This document shows, in pieces, positions 17,179-24,858 of a stretch of DNA of 64,000 nucleotides (its first letter is position 1; each line of letters opens with the position of its first letter). The notes below the pieces were generated by a model. It searched no databases. It was given only the letters and a program-made list of their open reading frames with translations, and had not been told where the DNA came from. Position numbers and translations under genes: made by a program. This DNA comes from Bradyrhizobium sp. 164. Its GTDB lineage: Bacteria; Pseudomonadota; Alphaproteobacteria; Rhizobiales; Xanthobacteraceae. The DNA lies in NCBI RefSeq assembly GCF_023073715.1, contig NZ_JADPKA010000006.1, positions 1 through 64,000 of the forward strand, given 5' to 3'.

Positions 17179-18123
17179 ATGTCAGCATTCAACGCGTTCC
17201 CGCTGGGACAGCCGGCCTTCGTCACCAACGTCCTCGACCGTGCCGCGCATCTGCGCCGTGACGACGAAAAGCTGTTCGCGCTGGAGCAGAAGCCGTCATC
17301 GCGCGCCTATGTGGTCTATCGCGACTCGCTCCTGGTGAAGCGCGAGGGCGAGAAGGTGCGGGCGCTGCTGGGAATTGACGAGGCAGTGAAATGCGGCGCC
17401 AATCCCGGCACGGTCTTTCTGGGGCTGCGCGACGGCGCAGCAATGTTCGGCATGGGGATGTCGCAGGCGGCGGCCGAGAAGCTCGTCGGCCGCGACGACT
17501 ACACCGTGACCGAGCTGCGCGGCATGGCGATGCAGGGGGCGCTTCCGCCACAGGAGCTGTCGGCGATCGCAATGGCGAAGTCGATGGTAAGCTGGCACCA
17601 GCGCCACGGCTATTGCGCCAATTGCGGCGCGCGCACCAGCATGAAGGAAGGCGGCTGGAAGCGCGACTGTCCTGCCTGCAAGGCCGAGCACTTTCCGCGC
17701 ACCGATCCCGTCGTGATCATGCTGGTCGCCTCCGGCGACAAATGCCTGCTCGGCCGCCAGAAGCAGTTTCCACCCGGCATGTATTCCTGCCTTGCCGGCT
17801 TCGTCGAGGCGGCCGAGACCATCGAGGACGCGGTGCGCCGCGAGATCCTGGAAGAGTCCGGGATCCGCTGCACCGACGTGCACTATTACATGACGCAGCC
17901 CTGGCCCTATCCGTCGTCGCTGATGATCGGCTGCAGCGCGCGGGCGCTGAACGAGGACATCGTCGTCGATCGCATGGAGCTGGAAGACGCGCGCTGGTTC
18001 ACGCGCGAGGAGGCTGCGCTGATGCTGGCGCGGACGCACCCCGACGGGCTCGCCGGACCTCATCCCTTCGCGATCGCCCATCACCTGCTCGGCCGCTGGG
18101 TGCACGACAAGAGCCGCACCTGA
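17179..18123 (+). CDS. nudC: NAD(+)/NADH pyrophosphatase NudC (Nudix hydrolase)
   Basis: Hydrolyses NADH (and in E. coli removes NAD caps from RNA) to NMN(H) and AMP. The 314-residue protein has an N-terminal beta domain, a zinc ribbon YCANCGARTSMKEGGWKRDC followed by PACK (four cysteines, about residues 153-175), the Nudix box starting GFVEAAETIEDAVRREILEE (about 214-236), and the NADH-specific motif TQPWPYPSSLM (about 249-259, the SQPWPFPxS family signature). ATG 17179 is preceded by gaaagaaaa; a TTG at 17158 is in frame but overlaps the HIT gene. It sits between the HIT and PfkB genes in a tight operon. Confidence 0.95.
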   Translation: MSAFNAFPLGQPAFVTNVLDRAAHLRRDDEKLFALEQKPSSRAYVVYRDSLLVKREGEKVRALLGIDEAVKCGANPGTVFLGLRDGAAMFGMGMSQAAAEKLVGRDDYTVTELRGMAMQGALPPQELSAIAMAKSMVSWHQRHGYCANCGARTSMKEGGWKRDCPACKAEHFPRTDPVVIMLVASGDKCLLGRQKQFPPGMYSCLAGFVEAAETIEDAVRREILEESGIRCTDVHYYMTQPWPYPSSLMIGCSARALNEDIVVDRMELEDARWFTREEAALMLARTHPDGLAGPHPFAIAHHLLGRWVHDKSRT

Positions 18124-18136
18124 ACTGAGAGCGTCC

Positions 18137-19090
18137 ATGACCGCAACGGGACTTGCGCCGGGCATCCTCTGCATCGGCATTCCCGTGCGCGACCTCACCT
18201 TCCGCGTCGAACACGTGCCAGCGCGCGGCAGCAAGGCCAATGCGAACCAGCTTGCGGAGATCTGCGGCGGCAACGCGCTCAATGCCGCGATTGCCATTGC
18301 GCGACTCGGCGGTCGTGTCGCGTTCGCTGGTCCGATGGGCGATGCGCGGGAGACGTCGAGCAGCTTCATCCTCGAACGGATGGCGCTGGAGGGCATCGAC
18401 ATCAGCCATATCGTTCGCATGCCGGGCCTGGCCACGCCGGTCTCGGCGATCATGATCGAGCCCTCCGGCGAGCGGACCATCACCATCTATCGTGATCCCG
18501 CTTTGTGGACCGTAGAACTGCCGGACCTGGACGAATTGCTGGCCGATTGCCGCGCGGTCCTCGTCGAAAGCCGCTGCGCCTCGCTCGCGACTTCCCTCTG
18601 CACCGAGACACGGCGGCGCGGCCTTCCCCTCATCGTCGGCGTGGACCGCGCGATGTCGTTGCAGGACGGCCTGCTCACGGCCGCTTCTCATTTGCTGTTC
18701 GCCAGCGAACAGGTGCAGGAGACCGCCGGCATCGCCGACGACGGCGAGGCATTGAAGCGCCTCGCCAAGCTGACGCCGGCCTTCCTCGCCGCCACACGCG
18801 GTCCCCTCGGCACGATCTGGCTGAACGAGACAGGCGAGCTGAAGGAGACGCCAGCCTTCCCTGTTCATGCGGTGGATACGCTCGGCGCCGGCGACGTCTT
18901 CCATGGCGCATTCACGCTGCGCCTCGCCGAGGGTGAGGGGACGCGGGAGGCGCTGCGATTCGCCGCGGCCGCCGCGGCGCTGAAATGCACCCGCCATGGC
19001 GGTGGCCTAGCCGCCCCACAACGCGTTGAAGTTGAAGAGCTTTTGAGAAGGCAGCAGGCGGCGATGCCCGGTCAGGCGCCAACATTATAG
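18137..19090 (+). CDS. PfkB-family carbohydrate kinase
   Basis: 317-residue ribokinase-like kinase. The N-terminal substrate-binding signature GGNALNAAIAIARLGGRVAF (about residues 44-63) and the C-terminal PfkB signature DTLGAGDVFHGAF (about 247-259; catalytic Asp in GAGD) are both present, with ATRGPLGTIWL preceding it. The closest general type is the sugar kinase group that includes sulfofructose and 2-keto-3-deoxygluconate kinases, but the substrate cannot be set from sequence. It is third gene in the HIT-nudC-kinase operon. Lrp follows after 67 bases, separated by a perfect 7-bp palindrome that may terminate this operon. Confidence 0.88.
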   Translation: MTATGLAPGILCIGIPVRDLTFRVEHVPARGSKANANQLAEICGGNALNAAIAIARLGGRVAFAGPMGDARETSSSFILERMALEGIDISHIVRMPGLATPVSAIMIEPSGERTITIYRDPALWTVELPDLDELLADCRAVLVESRCASLATSLCTETRRRGLPLIVGVDRAMSLQDGLLTAASHLLFASEQVQETAGIADDGEALKRLAKLTPAFLAATRGPLGTIWLNETGELKETPAFPVHAVDTLGAGDVFHGAFTLRLAEGEGTREALRFAAAAAALKCTRHGGGLAAPQRVEVEELLRRQQAAMPGQAPTL

Positions 19091-19117
19091 ACTTGCGATA
19101 GAATGATTTTCTATGTA

Positions 19118-19137
19118 TCAGGGGAATTCGCCCCTGA
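19118..19137. promoter_or_regulatory. Palindrome TCAGGGG-N6-CCCCTGA upstream of the Lrp gene
   Basis: Perfect 7-bp arms around aattcg, ending 20 bases before ATG 19158. Position suits an autoregulatory operator of the Lrp-type protein; it could instead be a weak terminator of the kinase gene, but no T-run follows on either strand. Confidence 0.4.
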
Positions 19138-19157
19138 AATGGAACAAAGTTCTTCAA

Positions 19158-19667
19158 ATGACCGACCTTGCCGTCCAGATCCCCGAGACCAGCCGCCGCC
19201 TCGATGCCATCGACCGCAAGATCCTGATGGTGCTCCAGGAAGATGCCTCCCTCTCCGTCGCCGAGATCGGCGACCGCGTCGGCCTGTCCTCGACCCCCTG
19301 CTGGAAGCGCATCCAGCGGCTTGAGGCCGACGGCGTGATCATCAAGCGCGTGGCCCTCGTCGACCAGAACAAGATCGGGCTCGGCATCTCCGTGTTCGTT
19401 TCGGTGGAGAGCGCCGATCACTCGGACGCCTGGCTGAAACGGTTCGCCGAAGCCGTCAGCGCCATGCCCGAGGTGATGGAGTTCTATCGCATGGCCGGCG
19501 ACGTCGATTATATGCTGCGCGTGGTGGTGGCGGACATGCAGGCCTATGACGTGTTCTACAAGAAGCTCATCAGCGCCGTGCCGCTGAAGAACGTCACCTC
19601 GCGCTTCGCGATGGAGAAGATCAAGTCGGTCACTGCGCTGCCGATCCCGGCGGTGGTCGCGGCATAG
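19158..19667 (+). CDS. Lrp/AsnC-family transcriptional regulator
   Basis: 169-residue feast/famine regulator. An N-terminal winged helix-turn-helix (RRLDAIDRKILMVLQEDASL, then VAEIGDRVGLSSTPCWKRIQ, about residues 13-55) is followed by the RAM/AsnC ligand domain (about 75-155; VFVSVESADH, then VMEFYRMAGDVDYMLRVVV with the conserved G-D-x-D-Y-x-L core). It probably binds an amino acid; which one is unknown. ATG 19158 is chosen over the in-frame ATG 19113 because the latter would place the palindrome 19118-19137 in coding sequence and homologues start near MTDLAV. It is a stand-alone regulator; targets may include the kinase operon upstream. Confidence 0.92.
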   Translation: MTDLAVQIPETSRRLDAIDRKILMVLQEDASLSVAEIGDRVGLSSTPCWKRIQRLEADGVIIKRVALVDQNKIGLGISVFVSVESADHSDAWLKRFAEAVSAMPEVMEFYRMAGDVDYMLRVVVADMQAYDVFYKKLISAVPLKNVTSRFAMEKIKSVTALPIPAVVAA

Positions 19668-19748
19668 CGCGGCAGCCTCGCGAGGGCTCGGCTTTCTTCT
19701 ACCAGAGATTTACCCTCGGTTAGCTTCGTGAAGCTATGATCCTCGGAG

Positions 19749-20090
19749 ATGGAGTCGGGGAACGTCCTCAGAAGAAGCTGGCTGCCCGCAGCAGCGTTGC
19801 TGCTGGTGAGCTGGGTCGCGGTCGCAGCACTTTCGCTGCAGGCGCGACCGGACGCTGAGGTGGTGGCAGTGGCATTCCCGCCCTGGTGGGACGCCCAGCA
19901 GGCGTTGCTGGCCGCCGCATCGGCGAACGCGGCGTTGGTGCGGATGACGGCTGCGCCGGCCGTTCTGGTGCTGCGTCCCGACAGCCACGATGGATTGAAG
20001 AAGCTGCACGAGGCGGGGGCCTGGCTGACTCTCGACCCGCAAGCGATCGATGCCTGTTTCACGAACAAGCCATTGGGGACTGGGGAATGA
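19749..20090 (+). CDS. Small membrane-anchored protein overlapping the chemoreceptor gene
   Basis: Unrecognised 113-residue protein. An N-terminal segment ([20 protein letters not shown], about residues 10-29) is a signal anchor; the rest is predicted periplasmic, with [20 protein letters not shown], a short beta stretch [11 protein letters not shown] and a single late cysteine (IDACF). Its stop codon overlaps the next start (ATGA at 20087-20090), so synthesis is coupled to the chemoreceptor. The layout suggests a periplasmic accessory or ligand-presenting partner for that receptor. No known domain is recognised. Functional assignment is inference from gene order alone. Confidence 0.7.
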   Translation: MESGNVLRRSWLPAAALLLVSWVAVAALSLQARPDAEVVAVAFPPWWDAQQALLAAASANAALVRMTAAPAVLVLRPDSHDGLKKLHEAGAWLTLDPQAIDACFTNKPLGTGE

Positions 20091-21553
20091 CCTTCGAAGG
20101 TGATGAACTGGCGGTCCTGCGCGCGAGCACGAGCAAGATCCTGCTCGTGGCGCTCTGGCTGCATGTCCCGCTCGCGGTCGTGGTCGGGGTGATCTTGGGC
20201 ACCGGGTGGTTGCTACCGGCCATTTTCATGGCCGCGATGGCCTCGGCCGCAAGCATCGCGTGGTCGGCTGGAGGAAACGGACCTTCGACCCAAATGATCG
20301 TCGCCGTTGCGCTGATGGGCGGCGTTTCGATGCTGGTGTTCCAGTTCGCCGGTCACCCATGGCAGGTCGACATGCACATGTACTTCTTCGCGGCGCTAGC
20401 CTGTCTCGTCGCGTATTGCGACTATCGTCCGATCGTCGCCGGCACGGTTGCAGTCGCTTTGCATCACCTGACGCTGAATTTCGTTCTGCCGGCGGCCATC
20501 TACCCCGGCGGCGCGGATCTCGGCCGCGTGGTGCTCCACGCCGTCATCGTTCTGATCGAGGCCGGGGTCCTGATCTGGCTCGCGCATACGGTCACCGGGA
20601 TCTTCGCAATGGCGGCTCAGAAAACCGTCGAGGCCCAGGCTGCGAGCGCCGCTGAAGCCCGCGCCAACGCAGACCGACAGGAGGCCGCACGCGCCAAACA
20701 AAAGCGGGACGACGCCCGTCGCAACCTTGCAGCCGGTTTCGAGCACAGGATCAGCGGTGTCGTCGAAGCAGTGGCGCGCGCTGCGGGCGAGATGCAGGAC
20801 CTATCCGCATCGATGCGGGGCAGTAACGTCGAAGCGATGCGGCAGAGCACGGCTGCTGCCACGGCTTCGACCTGCGCGACGGCCAATGTAGAGACCGTTG
20901 CGGCGGCAACCGAAGAGTTCACGGCTTCGATCAACAGCATCTCCGAGCAGGTGACGCGATCGGCCCAAATCGCCGCGAAAGCCGCTGAGGAAGCGCGTCG
21001 GACCAATACGGTTGTCGAAATGCTCGCAACCGGCACGCAAAAGATCGGGGAGGTGGTGACGCTGATCCAGAGTATTGCCAGCCAAACCAACCTGCTGGCC
21101 CTGAACGCGACCATCGAAGCGGCGCGAGCCGGTGAGCATGGCCGGGGCTTTGCGGTCGTCGCGAGCGAGGTCAAGGCACTGGCCAATCAGACCGCCAAGG
21201 CAACTGAAGAGATCTCCGCCCAGATCCAGGACATCCAGGCGGCCACCGGTGAGGCCGTCGGCGCGATCGAGGCGATCGGCGGCACCATCGCCGAAATCGA
21301 CCGGATCTCCGGTGAGATTGCCGCTGCGGTCGAGCAGCAAGGCGGAGCGACGCGTGAGATTGCCAACAATTTGCAACAGGCTGCCGACCGGACCAGAGAC
21401 GTCAACAAGAATATCCTCAGTGTCAGCCGGGCATCGGAAGACGCGAGCAAGGCCACTGACCGGCTGCTAGAGGCAGCCAACGGCTTGTCGTCGCAATCCG
21501 ATCAGTTGAAATCCGAGGTGAACGGCTTCCTCGGTGCGCTGCAGGCGGCGTGA
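20087..21553 (+). CDS. Methyl-accepting chemotaxis protein with a polytopic membrane sensor domain
   Basis: 488-residue receptor. Residues about 15-180 form roughly six membrane helices and no large periplasmic domain; this part is histidine-rich ([35 protein letters not shown]), so ligand or metal sensing may occur in or near the membrane. A coiled-coil (about 185-220, rich in Ala, Glu and Arg) leads directly to the signalling domain without a clear HAMP. The hairpin tip is present: [19 protein letters not shown] then [20 protein letters not shown] (about 327-365), which binds CheA/CheW. No che genes are nearby. It is translationally coupled to the 113-residue protein upstream and convergent with the phosphohexomutase. 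Confidence 0.9.
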   Translation: MTFEGDELAVLRASTSKILLVALWLHVPLAVVVGVILGTGWLLPAIFMAAMASAASIAWSAGGNGPSTQMIVAVALMGGVSMLVFQFAGHPWQVDMHMYFFAALACLVAYCDYRPIVAGTVAVALHHLTLNFVLPAAIYPGGADLGRVVLHAVIVLIEAGVLIWLAHTVTGIFAMAAQKTVEAQAASAAEARANADRQEAARAKQKRDDARRNLAAGFEHRISGVVEAVARAAGEMQDLSASMRGSNVEAMRQSTAAATASTCATANVETVAAATEEFTASINSISEQVTRSAQIAAKAAEEARRTNTVVEMLATGTQKIGEVVTLIQSIASQTNLLALNATIEAARAGEHGRGFAVVASEVKALANQTAKATEEISAQIQDIQAATGEAVGAIEAIGGTIAEIDRISGEIAAAVEQQGGATREIANNLQQAADRTRDVNKNILSVSRASEDASKATDRLLEAANGLSSQSDQLKSEVNGFLGALQAA

Positions 21554-21618
21554 GCCGCCCGCGCATGGCATAGTCGGCTGCACTCGCCTCGAGTCGGGCC
21601 GCCGCGGTACGGCGCGCT

Positions 21619-23118
21619 TCAGATCTTCTGGTTGTACTCGCCGACCTCGGGATGCGTGCGCAGCACGCTGTTCACCATCTCGAACATGTCGTGCATGCCC
21701 TGCTCCGAGACCGGGCTCTCGACCACGACGACGAGTTCGGGCTTGTTGGAGGAAGCGCGCACCAGGCCCCAGCTGCCGTCTTCGACCGTGACGCGCACGC
21801 CGTTGACGGTGACGAGATCACGGATCGCCTGGCCGCCGATCTTGGCGCCCTTCGCCTGCAACCCCTCGAAATGCTTCACAACGGCGTCGATGACGCCGTA
21901 TTTGACCTCGTCGGCGCAGTGCGGCGACATGGTCGGCGACGACCAGGTCTTTGGTAGCGCGTTCTTCAGGTCGGCCATCGACTTGCCCGGCGCGCGGTCG
22001 AGCATGTCGCAGATCGCGATCGCCGAGACCAGGCCGTCGTCATAACCGCGGCCGAACGGCTTGTTGAAGAAGAAGTGTCCCGACTTCTCGAAGCCCGCCA
22101 GCGCGCCCATCTCGTTAGTGCGGCGCTTCATGTAGGAATGACCGGTCTTCCAATAGGCGACCTTCGCGCCCTGTTTCTGGAGCACGGGATCAGTGACGAA
22201 CAGGCCGGTCGACTTCACATCGACGACGAACTGCGCGTCCTTGTGGATCGCCGACATGTCGCGCGCCAGCATCACGCCGACCTTGTCGGCAAAGATCTCC
22301 TCGCCGGTGTTGTCGACGACACCACAGCGGTCGCCGTCACCGTCGAAGCCGAGGCCGACATCGGCTTTGTGATGCAACACCGCGTCGCGGATCGCGTGCA
22401 GCATCTCCATGTCCTCAGGATTTGGATTGTATTTCGGGAAGGTGTGGTCGAGCTCGGTATCGAGCGGGATCACCTCGCAGCCGATCGCCTCCAGCACCTG
22501 CGGCGCGAACGCGCCGGCGGTGCCGTTGCCGCAGGCCGCGACGACCTTGAGCTTGCGCGTCAGCTTCGGACGAGAGGTGAGATCGGCGATGTAGCGCGCC
22601 GGATAGTTCTCGTGGAACTGATAGGAGCCGCCGGCCTTGTTCTTGAACTCGGCGCCCAGCACGATCTCCTTCAGCCGCGTCATCTCGTCGGGACCGAAGG
22701 TCAGCGGGCGGTTGGCGCCCATCTTCACGCCGGTCCAGCCATTGTCGTTGTGCGAGGCCGTCACCATGGCGACGCAGGGCACGTCGAGATCGAATTGCGC
22801 GAAATAGGCCATCGGCGTCACGGCAAGACCGATGTCGTGCACCTTGCAGCCCGCCGCCATCAGGCCGGAGATCAGCGCGTATTTGATCGAGGCCGAATAG
22901 CCGCGGAAATCATGGCCGGTGACGATCTCCTGCCTGACGCCGAGCTCGGCGAACAACGCGCCCAGGCCCATGCCGAGCGCCTGCACACCCATCAGGTTGA
23001 TTTCCTTCTGGAACAACCAGCGCGCGTCGTACTCGCGAAAGCCCGTCGGCTTCACCATCGGCTCGGATTCGAAGGCATAGGTGTTGGGCAACAATACGGA
23101 TTTCGGCTTCGGGAACAT
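21619..23118 (-). CDS. Phosphomannomutase/phosphoglucomutase
   Basis: Alpha-D-phosphohexomutase of 499 residues that interconverts hexose 1- and 6-phosphates for cell-surface polysaccharides. Catalytic phosphoserine loop VTASHNDNGWTGVKM (about residues 120-134), metal-binding loop GFDGDGDRCG (about 255-264), sugar-binding GFEKSGHFFF (about 345-354) and phosphate-binding RASSNKPEL (about 456-464) are all intact and in order. This matches the long AlgC/ManB-type group used with UDP-glucose dehydrogenase and exopolysaccharide genes; ugd lies about 4.4 kb away on the same strand. It is convergent with the chemoreceptor. Confidence 0.93.
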   Translation of the reverse strand: MFPKPKSVLLPNTYAFESEPMVKPTGFREYDARWLFQKEINLMGVQALGMGLGALFAELGVRQEIVTGHDFRGYSASIKYALISGLMAAGCKVHDIGLAVTPMAYFAQFDLDVPCVAMVTASHNDNGWTGVKMGANRPLTFGPDEMTRLKEIVLGAEFKNKAGGSYQFHENYPARYIADLTSRPKLTRKLKVVAACGNGTAGAFAPQVLEAIGCEVIPLDTELDHTFPKYNPNPEDMEMLHAIRDAVLHHKADVGLGFDGDGDRCGVVDNTGEEIFADKVGVMLARDMSAIHKDAQFVVDVKSTGLFVTDPVLQKQGAKVAYWKTGHSYMKRRTNEMGALAGFEKSGHFFFNKPFGRGYDDGLVSAIAICDMLDRAPGKSMADLKNALPKTWSSPTMSPHCADEVKYGVIDAVVKHFEGLQAKGAKIGGQAIRDLVTVNGVRVTVEDGSWGLVRASSNKPELVVVVESPVSEQGMHDMFEMVNSVLRTHPEVGEYNQKI

Positions 23119-23270
23119 TGAGACGGTCTCGTGAAAAGGGGGGGGCAGGATTTGCTGCAGCCTTAGCGAATGCCGGACCGCAGCGGAAGGCGGGAATAAA
23201 GGCTTATGGCCGATAATTGCGGCAGTTTGGTAACGAAGCGCGCGCGATATAGATGTCTGACCAGAATGGG

Positions 23271-23617
23271 CTAACGCTGTAGTCGTGCAACCTCCTCTTC
23301 AAGGACCTCCCTGAGAGGCGGCAGAGCCCGTTGAACAGTCTCCCACACGAAATGGGCGGCAACGTCCTCATAATTGTGGCGATAGACATTGCTGCGGCTG
23401 CCATCTGTTTCCACGCGATCGCCGGGTGCCTCGCCTTCAACTCCTCGGGCAGACGGCGGGATGCTTCTGAAATAATCTCCAGACACCGCGTAACTGCGTA
23501 GACGGTCCGCAGATCCGCCGCGAATTCCTCGCGATCAAGACGTCCGGCGAATTCAGCCGCCAAATCGATGTGATGCAAGATGTCTCGCAGTGCCCCGGGG
23601 ATGCGATCAGAAGGCAT
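23271..23617 (-). pseudogene. hepT: HEPN-domain toxin HepT (DUF86), frameshifted
   Basis: The start MPSDRIPGALRDILHHIDLA, then RTVYAVTRCLEIISEASRRL, is a clear DUF86/HepT N-terminus. After AIAWKQMAAA the frame runs into unrelated sequence, while the next frame continues NVYRHNYEDVAAHFVWETVQ then RALPPLREVLEEEVARLQR, the expected C-terminal half. A single missing base near 23392 (GC where GGC is expected) explains the break. In related HEPN RNases the HxY segment is catalytic and is AMPylated by the partner, so the encoded product of this copy should be inactive. Even when repaired, the usual Arg five residues before the His is Gly. The 5' end overlaps the MNT gene by 11 bases. A sequencing error cannot be excluded. 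Confidence 0.8.
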
Positions 23618-23903
23618 AGATAGCGTCGGCCGTTGCGGCGGGAGCGACGTATGATTTCAGGCCGTCACGGTTGACGACGTCAACGGGTTCATCAAAGAGC
23701 TTGGCAATATATTCCTTGAGCTCGACGTAATCGAAGACCGTGATCCGCTTATTCGGATCGATCTCGACCATGATATCGACATCGCTGCCGGGATGATTTT
23801 CACCCCTCGCCACCGAGCCGAACAACGCGACATGCAAAACGCCCCGCTCGCGCAGGGCAGGCTCGAACTGTCGCAGAATCGCTATCGCATCGGGGCCGTT
23901 CAT
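23607..23903 (-). CDS. mntA: MNT-domain nucleotidyltransferase, antitoxin of a HEPN/MNT pair
   Basis: 98-residue minimal nucleotidyltransferase. The motif FGSVARGENHPGSDVDIMVE (about residues 28-47) holds GSxxRG and the DxD metal ligands, as in MntA antitoxins that polyAMPylate and silence the HEPN toxin. The gene precedes and overlaps the HEPN gene by 11 bases, the standard operon order for this type VII system. No other catalytic residue appears missing, so the antitoxin seems intact even though its toxin partner is frameshifted. Confidence 0.88.
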   Translation of the reverse strand: MNGPDAIAILRQFEPALRERGVLHVALFGSVARGENHPGSDVDIMVEIDPNKRITVFDYVELKEYIAKLFDEPVDVVNRDGLKSYVAPAATADAIYAF

Positions 23904-23965
23904 GGATGGAATATAGCACCCCGCCTGCTCCGGTGGGAGAGCCTCTTCGGGCCGCTAAAGCGAAC

Positions 23966-24481
23966 TTACTGCTCGAGCACCATCTGGCCGTTGGCGTATT
24001 CGAAGCGCTTGAGGCGGGACAAGAAGGAAAGGCCGAGCAGGTTCTCCGACAGCGCTGCGTCCGGCAGCACCATGGCATCGACGTCACGCACGACGAGGCC
24101 GCCGACCTCCAGCATGGCGATGCGGGTGCGCGCGGCCTTGATGGTGCCGTTGGCAGTGGAGACGGTCGCGTTGTATTCGCTGCGCGAGGGACGCAGACCG
24201 AAGCGGGCGGCCGAGGTCTCGTTCAGCGCAACGACGGACGCGCCGGTGTCGACCATGAAGCCGATACGCTGGCCTTCGATCCGGCCCTCTGCCTGGAAAT
24301 GACCGCGGCCGTCGCGAGAGATGGCGAGGCTGCGGCCGCCGGCCGGCGCGGAGGAAGCGACTGCCACCGTCGTGCGCGGCACCGAGGTGGCGGAGGCGGA
24401 GCTCATCTTGTCCGCCATCTGCGCCATGAAGGTGCCGAGGCCGATCATGACAGCCGCGAAGATCACTATGTTACGCATCAC
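23966..24481 (-). CDS. Membrane-anchored retropepsin-like aspartic protease (TIGR02281 family)
   Basis: 171-residue protein with an N-terminal membrane segment (NIVIFAAVMIGLGTFMAQMA) and a periplasmic clan AA aspartic protease domain: IGFMVDTGASVVALNE (about residues 73-88, catalytic DTGA), a flap-like region and NLLGLSFLSRLKRFEY near the C-terminus. One such domain per chain implies a homodimer, as in retroviral proteases. Members of this family are single genes in many alphaproteobacteria; physiological targets are unknown. ATG 24481 or 24478 could start; both give the same product within one residue. It is followed by the MNT/HEPN pair on the same strand, 62 bases away. Confidence 0.88.
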   Translation of the reverse strand: MMRNIVIFAAVMIGLGTFMAQMADKMSSASATSVPRTTVAVASSAPAGGRSLAISRDGRGHFQAEGRIEGQRIGFMVDTGASVVALNETSAARFGLRPSRSEYNATVSTANGTIKAARTRIAMLEVGGLVVRDVDAMVLPDAALSENLLGLSFLSRLKRFEYANGQMVLEQ

Positions 24482-24602
24482 ATCACTTCCGAGCCGGAAA
24501 GCTCGATTTCACCACGCGGCACGCCCGTCCGCGAGCGAAGCCACGGCTGGACCGATGCCATTTTGACGAAAAGGATGAGCGGACGGTTAATGCGGCCGCC
24601 TG

Positions 24603-24853
24603 ACCTCTCCCCGCCTGCGGCAGGGCAATCGCATATGGCTTTTGGCGACGAGTGAGCGCGCGCCTTGTCCTTCGAGACGACCGCTCCGCGGTCTCCTCAG
24701 GATGAGGCTAAGCGGCATCGGTGCTCGTTGAAACTGCTGCCGTACACTCCGTCCTGATCCTGAGGGCCCGCCAAAGGCGGGCGTCTCGAAGGATGGCCCA
24801 AGGCGAACAATCTTCAACTGCGATAGCCCTGCCGCCTGCGGAAGAGGGAGAAG
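24603..24853. repeat. About 245-bp dispersed repeat, copy 1
   Basis: This fills the gap between the aspartic protease start and hrpB. It matches 33417-33661 over almost its whole length, including gcaatcgcatatg, the hairpin-like cttcgagacgaccgctccgc followed by ggtctcctcaggatgaggct, gttgaaactgctg and the segment tcctgagggcccgccaaagg followed by cgggcgtctcgaaggatggc. The inner halves cgagacg...cctcaggatgag and ctgatcctgagg...cgtctcgaagg are inverted copies. No gene is seen in this interval. Confidence 0.8.
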
Positions 24854-24858
24854 ACATC

